Under the pieces are notes generated by a model, which did no database searches, was not told where the DNA came from, and was given only the letters and a program-made list of their open reading frames with translations. Positions 1-7,756 of a stretch of DNA of 64,000 nucleotides are shown in pieces (the stretch's first letter is position 1; each line of letters opens with the position of its first letter). Source of the DNA: Allobogoriella alba (GTDB lineage Bacteria; Actinomycetota; Actinomycetes; Actinomycetales; Actinomycetaceae). The stretch covers positions 620,001 to 684,000 of the forward strand of contig NZ_JBHTCQ010000001.1 in assembly GCF_042665525.1 (NCBI RefSeq). The letters run 5' to 3'. The position numbers were made by a program, and so were the translations under genes.

Positions 1-967
1 GCGCGAGGATGACGCCGGACGATGCCGCCGCCATCGCCGCCATGAGCGTCCGGCTCGAGCGGTCCGCCCACCGTCCGAACATCCGGCCGCCGACGAGACT
101 GGCGAGGCCGGAGGCGATGACGAAGGCGCCGAGGTCGCTGAGACCGCCGCCGTGCTCCGTCGCGAGCGCGACGACGAACGGCGGGCTGAGCGCCGAGACG
201 AGCAGCAGCCCACGGACGGTGACGAAGCGCCGGAAGGCGACGTCGTCCCGCAGCAGCCGCACCACCTGGGACGCCCAGCGGGAGGCCGGGACGTCCTCCG
301 GGTCGACCCGCGGCTCACGGACCGTGGCGTAGACGGCTGCGGCGCCGACCCAGGCGACGGCGCCGCCGCCGAGCAGGACGGCGAGGTGCGTGGCGTCGTC
401 GCCCCCGAGGACGCGGACCGCGACGCCCACCGTGACGGCGGCGAGACCGGCGAGCACGGTCGCCAGGCCCGTGACCTGACCCCGCTGGCCGGCCGGGATG
501 GTGCGCCCGAGGACGTCCTTGCCGGCCAGTGAGGTGAGCGAGCGGCTCACCGAGAACACCGCGAGCGCCAGCAGCACGGCGACGCCGGCGACCATGCCGG
601 AGGCCAGCGCGGTCGCCGTCGCCATCGCGGCCACCGCGACCGCCTGGCCGGCGGCACCGAGCAGCCACACCCCGCGGCGCCGCGGCCGGCGGCGCACCCA
701 CGGCAGCGCCAGGGCCTGCGGAAGCAGCGACCCCGCCTCGCGGACCGGGACCAGCAGCCCCAACAGTGCCGCGGGCACACCGAGCGTGGAGAAGACCCAC
801 GGCAGGACCGTCTTGGGGTTGACCACCTGGTCGCCGGTGGCCTGCAGCGCCTCGGCCGCGATCTGTCGCAGCCCGTTGCCGGGGATCGCGCGACGCGCCT
901 GCGGCGTCAGCTCGGTGTCGGCGTCATCTCCGCGGACCAGCCGCGTGTAGAGCCCGGAGGCGGTCAT
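1..967 (-). CDS. MFS-type multi-pass membrane protein (partial, 3' end outside window)
   Basis: An open frame reads on the minus strand from ATG at 967 to the window edge, at least 322 residues with no stop. The protein is hydrophobic, with successive predicted helices around residues 63-80, 100-140, 155-185, 190-215 and 260-290. An arginine-rich cytoplasmic loop (PWVRRRPRRRG) lies near residue 90. The repeated loop pattern with Arg/Gly and a late GGRMFGRWADRSSR segment, like the loop 2-3 motif, fits a major-facilitator permease. The substrate cannot be told. It lies 61 bp downstream of the DUF202 pair and could be the last gene of that minus-strand run. The C-terminus is missing only because the window ends. 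Confidence 0.7.
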   Translation of the reverse strand, partial: MTASGLYTRLVRGDDADTELTPQARRAIPGNGLRQIAAEALQATGDQVVNPKTVLPWVFSTLGVPAALLGLLVPVREAGSLLPQALALPWVRRRPRRRGVWLLGAAGQAVAVAAMATATALASGMVAGVAVLLALAVFSVSRSLTSLAGKDVLGRTIPAGQRGQVTGLATVLAGLAAVTVGVAVRVLGGDDATHLAVLLGGGAVAWVGAAAVYATVREPRVDPEDVPASRWASQVVRLLRDDVAFRRFVTVRGLLLVSALSPPFVVALATEHGGGLSDLGAFVIASGLASLVGGRMFGRWADRSSRTLMAAMAAASSGVILA

Positions 968-1028
968 GACAGTGTTGTATCCGCCCGCGCCGGGTCCCGC
1001 ACCGTGGCCGGGCGCTCGGGGGGCGCGC

Positions 1029-1385
1029 TCAGGGCTCGGTCAGCGCGGTGGTGAGGATGAAGGCGGCGGAGACGACGGCGATCCCCACCGACATGGTGGT
1101 CACGACCGCGAGCATCGCGCCGCCGGGCAGCACCGGCCGGTCCGGGTCGTCGGTGCCGCTCGCGTACAGCTCGTCGTTCAGCCGCCGGAACCGGACGGTG
1201 CCGGCTTGCAGCAGCACGACGCCGCCGAGGAGCGCCAGGAGCGGAAGTGCCAGGCCGAGCACCACGCTGCTGGCGCCGAGGTAGCGGGCGGCGATGACGG
1301 TGCCGGTGGTCACCGCGAGCACGGTGCGCCGCCAGGCCAGCTCGGTGCGCTCGGGCTGCAGCCCGGCGTCCCAGGGGCGCATCAT
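1029..1385 (-). CDS. DUF202 family membrane protein
   Basis: 118 residues. It begins MMRPWDAGLQPERTELAWRR, where ERTxLAWxRT is the DUF202 hallmark, followed by three hydrophobic segments at about 22-42, 45-65 and 90-112. DUF202 proteins are small inner-membrane proteins of unknown biochemical role that often occur as adjacent pairs. Here the partner starts directly upstream, with 7 bp between the genes. Tandem ATG codons at 1385 and 1382 leave the start uncertain by one residue. Confidence 0.8.
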   Translation of the reverse strand: MMRPWDAGLQPERTELAWRRTVLAVTTGTVIAARYLGASSVVLGLALPLLALLGGVVLLQAGTVRFRRLNDELYASGTDDPDRPVLPGGAMLAVVTTMSVGIAVVSAAFILTTALTEP

Positions 1386-1392
1386 CGGCGTC

Positions 1393-1761
1393 TCACGACG
1401 GGCCGACCAGCAGCGCCACGCCGATGAGGACGGCGACGATGACGACGCCGATCGTGGCGGGCAGCGCGGACAGTGGTGAGGGCAGCGGCTCGTGGTTGCG
1501 CAGGGCCCGCTCGGTGCGCACCCAGCCGAACCAGGCCTGCAGGACCAGGGCCAGTCCGGTGGCCACGAGGATCAGTGAGGCGGCGAGGCGTAGCGTCGGG
1601 TGCAGCGGCGTGGCGAGGGCCTCCAGGGCGACCGCGGCGGCGATGAAGGCCAGCGCGGTGCGGATCCAGGCGAGGAAGGTCCGCTCGTTCGCCAGCGAGA
1701 AGCGGACGTCCGGTTCCTTGCCGGTGCCGTACACGCTGCGCGGGAGCCGGCTGCCGCTCAC
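1393..1761 (-). CDS. YidH-like DUF202 family membrane protein
   Basis: 122 residues. It contains DVRFSLANERTFLAWIRTAL near residues 18-37, the defining YidH/DUF202 motif, then three transmembrane segments. The GTG start at 1761 is preceded by GAGG five bases upstream. The gene follows the formylglycine-generating enzyme by 10 bp and precedes the second DUF202 gene by 7 bp, so the three are probably one transcript. The function of the family is unknown. Pairing of two DUF202 subunits suggests a heteromeric membrane complex, which is inference. Confidence 0.85.
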   Translation of the reverse strand: MSGSRLPRSVYGTGKEPDVRFSLANERTFLAWIRTALAFIAAAVALEALATPLHPTLRLAASLILVATGLALVLQAWFGWVRTERALRNHEPLPSPLSALPATIGVVIVAVLIGVALLVGPS

Positions 1762-1771
1762 CGATGCCTCC

Positions 1772-2731
1772 TCATGCGGTGCTCCCCTCGGCCGCGGTCT
1801 CGCCGTCGGCCGGATCCGGGTCCGCGACGACCCGGAAGCCGGTGTTGCCCGAGGACGAGTCGCCGGTGTTCCGCGTCCGGGCCGCCACCCGGTAGCGGTT
1901 GCAGTACGACGCGTGGCACAGGTACGACCCGCCCCGGATGACCCAGACGTCGTGGGCGGTCGCGTCCCACGGCGAGGACGTCCATTCCCACACGTTGCCG
2001 GCCACGTTGTACAGGCCGTACCCGTTCGCCGGGTAGGACTTCGCGGGCGCGGTGCCGACGTGCCCGTCCGCAGCGGTGTTCACGTCCGGGAAGACGCCCT
2101 GCCAGATGTTGCACATGTGCTTTCCGCCGGGCTCCAGCTCGTCCCCCCACGGGAACCGCGCGCGCTGCAGCCCGCCGCGTGCCGCGTACTCCCACTCGGC
2201 CTCGGAGGGCAGCCGCGTGCCGGACCACGCGCAGTAGGCAAGCGCGTCCTCGCGGGAGACGTGCACCACGGGGTGGTCGCGCCGGTTCCACAGGGAGGAA
2301 CGAGGGCCGTCGGGGTGCCGCCAGCTCGCCCCGTCGACCGCCAGCCACCACGGCGTCCCGCCAGCGGTGCCCCGGACGCCGGCGGGGTCGACGTCGGCGG
2401 TGAAGAGGTGGAAGACGTAGCTCCAGCCGAACTCCTCCGCCTGTGTGCGGTACCCGGTGGCCTTGACGAACCGGTCGAAGTCGGCATTGGTGACCGTCGT
2501 CGGGGCGACCCGGAACGGTGCGACCGTCACGGGCCGGACCGGCCCTTCGCCGTCGCCCGGGACCACGTCAGCGTCCTCGCTGCCCATGTCGAAGGTGCCC
2601 CCGGGAAGCTCGACCATCCGCGCCCGGGCACGCCGGGCGGCCGCCCCGCTGCGCTCCGGGAGCGGGCGGGGTGACGGCGCGGCCAGGCGCAGCGGGGCGC
2701 GGCCGTCGGTCGGGTCGGTCGGGTCAGGCAT
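1772..2731 (-). CDS. Formylglycine-generating enzyme (sulfatase-activating, SUMF1/FGE family)
   Basis: 319 residues. The family oxidises the active-site Cys of type I sulfatases to formylglycine using Cu(I) and oxygen. Visible hallmarks are VELPGGTFDMGSED near the N-terminus, SRWNRRDHPVVHVS-type core (here SLWNRRDHPVVHVSREDA), GTRLPSEAEWEYAARGG, NVAGNVWEWTSS, and near the C-terminus GGSYLCHASYCNRYRVAART followed by SSSGNTGFRV. The two cysteines of the LCHASYC segment match the redox/copper pair of bona fide FGEs, so this is probably an active enzyme rather than one of the many SUMF1-fold proteins lacking them. I chose ATG 2731 over ATG 2758 because AGAGGA lies six bases upstream. No sulfatase is encoded in the window. 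It is first in an operon with the two DUF202 genes. Confidence 0.93.
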   Translation of the reverse strand: MPDPTDPTDGRAPLRLAAPSPRPLPERSGAAARRARARMVELPGGTFDMGSEDADVVPGDGEGPVRPVTVAPFRVAPTTVTNADFDRFVKATGYRTQAEEFGWSYVFHLFTADVDPAGVRGTAGGTPWWLAVDGASWRHPDGPRSSLWNRRDHPVVHVSREDALAYCAWSGTRLPSEAEWEYAARGGLQRARFPWGDELEPGGKHMCNIWQGVFPDVNTAADGHVGTAPAKSYPANGYGLYNVAGNVWEWTSSPWDATAHDVWVIRGGSYLCHASYCNRYRVAARTRNTGDSSSGNTGFRVVADPDPADGETAAEGSTA

Positions 2732-2846
2732 GACGTCCTCTGCGTGCGTGGGAGCCACCCGTCACGATAGTGGTCGGAAGAGGCGGCGGTCGGCGATGAT
2801 CGCTACGCTCGCCTGCACGCACTCCAACCGCACGGAGGTTCCACGC

Positions 2847-3119
2847 ATGGGCAAGATGTCATTCTTCGTCGGCGCCGGCATCGGGTACATCCTCGGTGCG
2901 CGCGCCGGGCGTGAGCGCTACGAGGCGATCAAGCGCGGGGGCGCCAAGGTCTGGGAGAACCCCAAGGTCCAGTCGGGAGTGCAGAAGGTCGAGGCCAAGG
3001 TCGGGGACGTCGCCCGCGAGCGTGGCAGCGTCGTGACCGACAAGGTGGCGTCGGCCGTGAAGTCCAAGCTGCGGGGCGGCCAGACCCAGCCGCCGACCCC
3101 GCCGCAGCCGCAGCCCTGA
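2847..3119 (+). CDS. Small YtxH-like protein with N-terminal glycine-zipper helix
   Basis: 90 residues, starting MGKMSFFVGAGIGYILGARA. The hydrophobic glycine-patterned helix is followed by GRERYEAIKRGGAKVW and a charged amphipathic stretch with repeated KV..KV heptad-like spacing, ending in a Pro/Gln tail. This is the pattern of short actinobacterial YtxH-like proteins, which are envelope-associated and of unknown function. ATG 2847 has GGAGG eight bases upstream and is preferred over upstream in-frame codons. Its TGA stop overlaps the CTG at 3116 of the next gene, which suggests coupled translation. Confidence 0.75.
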   Translation: MGKMSFFVGAGIGYILGARAGRERYEAIKRGGAKVWENPKVQSGVQKVEAKVGDVARERGSVVTDKVASAVKSKLRGGQTQPPTPPQPQP

Positions 3120-4213
3120 CCGGGCAGACCGACCCGGCCGGCGCGAGCGCACGCCCGAGCCGGGAGCAGGTCCGCCGCTGGCGCCGTCACCTCGCCGACG
3201 AGCGCGCGGAGGGCGCCGTCTACCGGCACCTGGCCGCGCGCCGCGAGGGCGAGGAGCGCGAGATCCTGCTCGGGCTGGCCGACGCCGAGCGGCGGCACGA
3301 GCAGCACTGGCGGGACCTGCTCGGCGACCACGCCGGCCAGCCCGGCAAGGGAGCGCTGCGCACCCGCTTCCTCGGCTGGCTGGCCCGGACCTTCGGCGGC
3401 GTCTTCGTCCTGGCGCTGGCGCAGCGCGCGGAGAGCCGCTCCGCGTATGACGCCGACGTCGACGCCACCGACGCCATGGCGGCGGACGAGCGGATTCACG
3501 GCGAGGTGGTCCGGGCGCTTGCCGCGCGCGGCCGAGCCCGGATGTCCGGCACGTTCCGGGCCGCGGTGTTCGGCGCGAACGACGGGCTGGTCTCGAACCT
3601 GGCGCTCGTCCTGGGAGTGGGGGCCACCGGCGTCGGGAGCGGCACCGTCCTGGTTGCGGGCGTGGCGGGCCTGCTCGCCGGTGCCCTGTCGATGGGTGCC
3701 GGGGAGTACGTCTCGGTGCGCTCGCAGCGGGAGCTGCTCGCCGCGTCGGTGCCGAACGAGCACGCCCAGGACCGGCTGCCGGCGCTGGATGTCGACGCGA
3801 ACGAGCTCGCGCTCGTCTACCGGGCCCGCGGCATGGACGCCGCCGAGGCCGAGGAGCACGCGGCCGCCGTCATCAGCCAGGTGAAGGCGGGCCAGCGGGT
3901 TCCCGCGCCCGACGTCGAGCGGTCCTACGAGGAGATCGGCAGCGGCTGGTCCGCCGCGCTGTCCAGCTTCTGCTTCTTCGCCTCCGGTGCGCTCGTGCCG
4001 ATCCTGCCGTGGGTGCTCGGGATGACCGGCACCGGTGCCGTGCTGACCGCCGCCGGCATGGTCGGCGTCGCGCTGCTGTGCACCGGTGCCGTCGTCGGGG
4101 TGCTCTCGGGTGCCTCGGCGTTGCGCCGGGCGCTGCGCCAGCTCCTCATCGGGTACGGCGCCGCCGCCGTCACCTACGTCCTCGGGCTCGTCTTCGGCAC
4201 CACGGTGGTGTGA
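3116..4213 (+). CDS. Ferritin-like (rubrerythrin-type) / VIT1-CCC1 iron transporter fusion, probable CTG start
   Basis: The C-terminal 240 residues are a VIT1/CCC1 family metal transporter: FRAAVFGANDGLVSNLALVLGVG in the first helix, LLAGALSMGAGEYVSVRSQRE, and three more membrane segments ending in YVLGLVFGTT. Upstream of the first ATG (3476) the same frame stays open and encodes a ferritin-like helical domain. Counting from CTG 3116, it has Glu29/Glu32, an ExxH at 58-61 (AERRHEQHW) and a second ExxH at 125-128 (DERIHGEV). Ferritin-like/VIT1 fusions of about 360 residues are a known type of membrane-bound iron/manganese exporter or store. An ATG 3476 start would discard the first Glu and the first ExxH. 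No ATG, GTG or TTG exists in frame back to the stop at 2912-2914. CTG 3116 overlaps the upstream stop as CTGA, so I infer a non-AUG coupled start. CTG 2951 is the other option. Confidence 0.8.
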   Translation: MTGQTDPAGASARPSREQVRRWRRHLADERAEGAVYRHLAARREGEEREILLGLADAERRHEQHWRDLLGDHAGQPGKGALRTRFLGWLARTFGGVFVLALAQRAESRSAYDADVDATDAMAADERIHGEVVRALAARGRARMSGTFRAAVFGANDGLVSNLALVLGVGATGVGSGTVLVAGVAGLLAGALSMGAGEYVSVRSQRELLAASVPNEHAQDRLPALDVDANELALVYRARGMDAAEAEEHAAAVISQVKAGQRVPAPDVERSYEEIGSGWSAALSSFCFFASGALVPILPWVLGMTGTGAVLTAAGMVGVALLCTGAVVGVLSGASALRRALRQLLIGYGAAAVTYVLGLVFGTTVV

Positions 4214-4226
4214 GGCTCGGCGCCGG

Positions 4227-4838
4227 TCAGCCGCTGAGCATCGCGGCGGCGAACTGGTCGGCGAGTTCCATCAGCCGGGCATCGTCGAGGCTCTCGACCT
4301 CTCCGGGCGCGCTGGATCCGGCCGGGGACCCGTTGACCGTGAGGACGACCCCGCCGCGCGTGATGGCGCACAGTCCGGCGCCGAGCGAGTTGTCCACGCA
4401 GACGCCCGACCCGACCTCCCGCGGGTTGTCCCGGTACCCGATCACGTCTTCGACGTCGCTCGAGGGGCGGTACAGATCGACGAACTCGCTCTCCGTGGGG
4501 GAGTTGTACACGAGGCCGACGACCTCCTCGATGTCGGAGCCCACAGGAGGCTCGGCGAAGGGGTTCTGGTAGTTGGGGTCCCGCTCGAACTCGCCGACCG
4601 TGTCCGGGATGACCGGTTCGACCGCCTCCTCCGGCGGGACGTAGTTCGGGTCGGTCCCGAGCACCTGGACCACCACGACGGTCGCGATCACCGCGGCGAC
4701 GACGACGGTGCCGAGTACCACGGCGATGATCCAGCGGGGCGTCCCCCGTCGCGGGGCGGCTGACTGCGGGAACGGTTGCTGGAACTGGTTGGGTGGGCCC
4801 GGCTGGTTGGGTGGGCCGCCCCACGACTGCTGTGTCAT
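4227..4838 (-). CDS. Membrane-anchored extracytoplasmic protein, paralogue 1 of 3
   Basis: 203 residues. A Pro/Gln/Gly-rich cytoplasmic tail (about 1-34) is followed by RRGTPRWIIAVVLGTVVVAA, a single transmembrane helix near 35-62, and an acidic extracellular domain with PDTVGEFERD, two cysteines (GVCVDNSLGAGLCAI) and a final DARLMELADQFAAAMLSG. Its two upstream neighbours share this plan: the RR-TPxWxI membrane entry, a P-TVGEFE/TIGELE strand, the Cys pair and a closing (A)EAFL or AAAML helix. The family is unknown to me. The layout resembles actinobacterial secreted proteins with a proline-rich N-terminus and a Cys-bridged domain. It is last of the three in a minus-strand operon, 31 bp after paralogue 2. 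Confidence 0.75.
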   Translation of the reverse strand: MTQQSWGGPPNQPGPPNQFQQPFPQSAAPRRGTPRWIIAVVLGTVVVAAVIATVVVVQVLGTDPNYVPPEEAVEPVIPDTVGEFERDPNYQNPFAEPPVGSDIEEVVGLVYNSPTESEFVDLYRPSSDVEDVIGYRDNPREVGSGVCVDNSLGAGLCAITRGGVVLTVNGSPAGSSAPGEVESLDDARLMELADQFAAAMLSG

Positions 4839-4869
4839 GTGTCTCTCCGGTGTCGGGTTCGTGTGTCAG

Positions 4870-5508
4870 TCAGCTGAGGAAGGCCTCGGCGACGGTGTGG
4901 GCGAGGTTCGCCTGGCCCTCCTCGCTCCGGAAGTCACCGGTCGTCACCGAGTACCCGATGGCCGTCAGGACCCGGCCGTCCGCGGCCACGGCGCAGATCG
5001 GGAACTCGTCACGCATCGAGGAGTCGGCGCAGCGGGCCCCGGCGACGTCACGGGGGTTGGCGCGGTGTGCCATGACTGCCTCGACGTCCTCCGTGGGGCC
5101 GTAGACACTGACGTAGGCGATCTCCTCGGCGGAGACGTACCGGAGATGTACGACGTGCTCGACGTCCGTGCCCGGTGGCGGTCCCGGCCCGAACGGGGTG
5201 TCGTAGTGCTCGTCGATCTCCAGCTCGCCGATCGTCTCGGGCACCTGCTGCCCGGCGATCTCGACGGTCGCCGTCTCCCACGGGCGCAGCACGAGCAGCG
5301 CCACCGCCACCGCGATCACGACGGCGAGCACTCCGGCCGCAGCGCCGATGACCCAACCCGGCGTGCTGCGCCGCCGAGCCGGCCGCGTCGGTGGGGGTGG
5401 GTACGGCGGCACCGCCGCGTGCGGCGTGCCTTGAACGGGCCCACCCGGGCCTTGAACGGGCCCACCCGGGCCTTGAATCGGCCCACCCGGGCCCCACTGC
5501 TGTCCCAT
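4870..5508 (-). CDS. Membrane-anchored extracytoplasmic protein, paralogue 2 of 3
   Basis: 212 residues, same architecture as its two neighbours. A Gly/Pro/Gln-rich cytoplasmic tail contains three copies of GPGGPVQ/GPGGPIQ, encoded by a 21-bp tandem repeat. RRRSTPGWVIGAAAGVLAVV starts a single transmembrane helix, and the extracellular domain carries VPETIGELEID, a Cys pair (RCADSSMRDEFPICAV) and the C-terminal HTVAEAFLS. ATG 5508 is preferred because GGGGGG lies just upstream. The frame extends to 6024 but the extension overlaps paralogue 3 and lacks a ribosome site. This copy is the most diverged of the three. Function unknown. Confidence 0.75.
   Translation of the reverse strand: MGQQWGPGGPIQGPGGPVQGPGGPVQGTPHAAVPPYPPPPTRPARRRSTPGWVIGAAAGVLAVVIAVAVALLVLRPWETATVEIAGQQVPETIGELEIDEHYDTPFGPGPPPGTDVEHVVHLRYVSAEEIAYVSVYGPTEDVEAVMAHRANPRDVAGARCADSSMRDEFPICAVAADGRVLTAIGYSVTTGDFRSEEGQANLAHTVAEAFLS
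5429..5491. repeat. 21-bp tandem repeat, three copies, inside paralogue 2
   Basis: Copies lie at 5429-5449, 5450-5470 and 5471-5491. The first two are identical and the third differs by two bases. On the coding (minus) strand each unit encodes a GPGGP(V/I)Q heptapeptide in the cytoplasmic tail. The 7-codon period keeps the frame, so copy number can vary without breaking the gene. Confidence 0.95.
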
Positions 5509-5531
5509 GTCCCCCCTGGTCGCGTCCGCGG

Positions 5532-6137
5532 TCAGCCGAGCATGGCCGCCGCGAACTCCTCGGTGATCTCCATGAGGCGCGCGTCGTCCGTGAGCCACTC
5601 GCCGGTGGCCTCGTCCATCAGTGCCGCGGTCAGCACCACCCCACCGCGGTTGACGGCACAGATCCTCGTCCCGTCGCCCGGATCCGTCATGCACTGGCCG
5701 GACCCGACAGCGGTGGCCTCGCCCTGGTACTGGGTGTAGTCGCCGATGTCGTCCGTCGGGCCCCAGAGATGGACGAACACCGACTGCTCGGAGGTCACGT
5801 AGTAGAAGACGCCGCCCCACGCCAGATCCGGGAAAGGCGAGACGTCCGCGTAGTAGTTGCTGCTGTCCTGCTCGTTCAGCTCGAACTCGCCCACGGTGTG
5901 CGGCACCGTCGGTTCCACGGCGTCGATCCCGCCGTCGGAATCGGAGCCCGGGCGTACGAGGAGGACGACGACCGCGAGCACCACGACCACCGCGACGACG
6001 CTGATCACGGTCGCAATGATCCATCGCGGCGTCCCGCGCCGCGGCGCGGGCATACCGGGAGGACCGGCCTGCCCGTACGGCGGCCGTCCGACCTGCTGCT
6101 GTGGTGCCGGCCCCTGCCCCCAGGACGGCTGTCCCAT
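5532..6137 (-). CDS. Membrane-anchored extracytoplasmic protein, paralogue 3 of 3
   Basis: 201 residues. A Gly/Gln/Pro-rich tail of about 32 residues is followed by RRGTPRWIIATVISVVAVVV entering one transmembrane helix (about 36-60). The outer domain has VPHTVGEFELNE, a Cys pair (GQCMTDPGDGTRICAVNRGG) and the closing ARLMEITEEFAAAMLG. It resembles paralogue 1 most: the membrane entry and the NRGGVVLT/TRGGVVLT and DDARLME segments are nearly shared. It is the first gene of the operon, and its start at 6137 faces the divergent gene at 6285. Function unknown. Confidence 0.75.
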   Translation of the reverse strand: MGQPSWGQGPAPQQQVGRPPYGQAGPPGMPAPRRGTPRWIIATVISVVAVVVVLAVVVLLVRPGSDSDGGIDAVEPTVPHTVGEFELNEQDSSNYYADVSPFPDLAWGGVFYYVTSEQSVFVHLWGPTDDIGDYTQYQGEATAVGSGQCMTDPGDGTRICAVNRGGVVLTAALMDEATGEWLTDDARLMEITEEFAAAMLG

Positions 6138-6284
6138 CTTCCCCCCGCTACGTCAAGGACGTACCGCAGCACTGTAACGGAGGCGCGGAGGCGTGCAAGG
6201 TCCCTGCGGGTTGCGAGTTCGCGGAACCTGTCCACGCGGTCGTGATCCGTCGTACCGTGGTGTCACGAGCGGGAGGAGGACACG

Positions 6285-6878
6285 ATGGACCCTGAGCTGG
6301 TCGAGCTCCTCGGGCGCGTGCTCCTCATCGGGGTCGGCGCCCTGGCCGTCATCGGCCTGCTCGGTGTCGCGGCCACCTGGTATCTGGTGCGGCGGATCCG
6401 CCGCTCGCGACGCCTGCGCCGTGGTCTGGACCGTGGACGGCTGACTGTGCGAAGCGTCGCCGCCGACGATGTCGGGCGTCAGGTCGCGCGCCTGCGGCTG
6501 CAGGTGCAGCGCTCGTCGGCCGCCACCGAGCGCGCCCTGGCCGCGGCCGAGCTCCGTGCCGCCCCGGTCGGCGCCGTGGTCCCGGTGGTCGAGGGGCTGC
6601 GACAGGCCGGCGAGCAGCTCGACCGCGAGCTGGCCCTCGCCGAGTCCGAGCCCGACGCGGAGTTGCGCAGCATGTGGGCCGGGCTGCTGGCCGACAAGGT
6701 CACGGAGCACCAGCGTGTCTCCGCCGCCCTGCGCCGGTCGCTCGTGGACGCGGCGGCGAGCGCGGCGCCCGACCAGCTCGGACGAGCCGCGGACCACGCG
6801 CTCATCGAGGTCGAGGCGCTCACCACCTGGAGCCGCACCTACCGGACCGGCCCGTTCCGTCCCGGCCAGGCAGCCTGA
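6285..6878 (+). CDS. Single-pass membrane protein with cytoplasmic coiled coil
   Basis: 197 residues. One transmembrane helix at about 8-34 is followed by a strongly basic patch (RRIRRSRRLRRGLDRG) and a long alanine/leucine/glutamate-rich region with heptad character through residue 185. GGGAGGAGGA lies upstream of ATG 6285. The PspA-like gene begins 9 bp after its stop, so the two are very probably co-transcribed and may act together at the membrane. No known domain recognised. Confidence 0.7.
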   Translation: MDPELVELLGRVLLIGVGALAVIGLLGVAATWYLVRRIRRSRRLRRGLDRGRLTVRSVAADDVGRQVARLRLQVQRSSAATERALAAAELRAAPVGAVVPVVEGLRQAGEQLDRELALAESEPDAELRSMWAGLLADKVTEHQRVSAALRRSLVDAAASAAPDQLGRAADHALIEVEALTTWSRTYRTGPFRPGQAA

Positions 6879-6886
6879 GGCCGGAC

Positions 6887-7567
6887 GTGTCGACCGTCCG
6901 CCGGATCGGCCGGCTCATCCGATCGAAGCGAGCCAGCCGGCAGCAGCCCGAGAGCCCGATGGAGGCACTTCAGCAGGCACACGCCCAACGGCTGGACCGG
7001 CTCGACGGCGCACGCCGCGCCGTCGCCGATCTCGCTGCGAGCCGCCGCCGCGTCGAGGTCCTCGCCGAACGCACACGCGCCGAGATCGCCCACCTCGACC
7101 AGCAGGCCGAGGCGGCGGTCGCCGCCGGCGACGAGGTGGCCGCGCGGGAGCACCTGCGGCGCTCGGTGATCGCAGCCGGCCGGCTCGAGGACCTCGCAGC
7201 CCAGCACCATCGGCTGACCGAGCAGGTACGGGGGCTGGAGTCCGACCTGAACAGGCTCGAGCACCAGGCCGAGGACTCCTACCTGCGCGCCCAGTCGCTT
7301 CGCGCTGACCACGACGCCGCCCGGGCGGCTCTCGCGCGGCGCGAGGACGCCGTAGCGGCCGGCCGGCTCGAGGCGAGCGGCTTGGAGCGCGACGCGGCGG
7401 ACCGGATCCGGCGGCTCCAGGCCGAGGCCGAGGCCTACGAGGAGATCGCGGGGACCGACCCGGGTTCGGAGCCGGTCCGGGCCGCGTTCGACGAACTCGG
7501 CACGGACGAGGACGTCAACCTCCGCCTCGAGGCGATGCGCCGCAGGATCGACCCGCCGCGACACTGA
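6887..7567 (+). CDS. PspA/IM30-like coiled-coil protein
   Basis: 226 residues from GTG 6887, which has GAGG six bases upstream overlapping the end of the preceding gene. The middle (about 25-185) is almost continuous coiled coil. It has the PspA/IM30 pattern of a short basic N-terminus (RRIGRLIRSKRAS), then MEALQQAHAQRLDRLDGARR and AREHLRRSVIAAGRLEDLAAQH. The family forms membrane-bound ESCRT-III-like assemblies in envelope stress. The membrane partner directly upstream could be its recruiter (inference). Similarity is at pattern level only. Confidence 0.65.
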   Translation: MSTVRRIGRLIRSKRASRQQPESPMEALQQAHAQRLDRLDGARRAVADLAASRRRVEVLAERTRAEIAHLDQQAEAAVAAGDEVAAREHLRRSVIAAGRLEDLAAQHHRLTEQVRGLESDLNRLEHQAEDSYLRAQSLRADHDAARAALARREDAVAAGRLEASGLERDAADRIRRLQAEAEAYEEIAGTDPGSEPVRAAFDELGTDEDVNLRLEAMRRRIDPPRH

Positions 7568-7756
7568 GCGGACGGCGGAAAGAGCGACGACAGTCCGTCT
7601 CGGTTCGCGGCTTCTGCTACACGCCGAGTGCCGCGGGGTGGCCTAGCTGAAGCCAGGGATCTGGCTTTCTGGGCCGTCCGAGGGACCTCGCTCCGGTGCG
7701 GTAGGGCCTTCGCGCTTCCGGTCTGGACCGGTCCGGTCGCCCGCGGAGCGGCCAAC
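7568..7756. other. Intergenic region between convergent genes
   Basis: 189 bp between the convergent PspA-like and DUF222 genes. No tRNA, plausible ORF or strong hairpin was found by eye. Confidence 0.5.

Noticed and set aside
5429..5491. Short regular repeats considered as a CRISPR-like array
   Set aside because: No spacers: the units are contiguous and encode GPGGPVQ repeats in frame.
7568..7756. Possible tRNA or small RNA downstream of the PspA-like gene
   Set aside because: No cloverleaf, no conserved T-loop sequence and no strong hairpin could be found.
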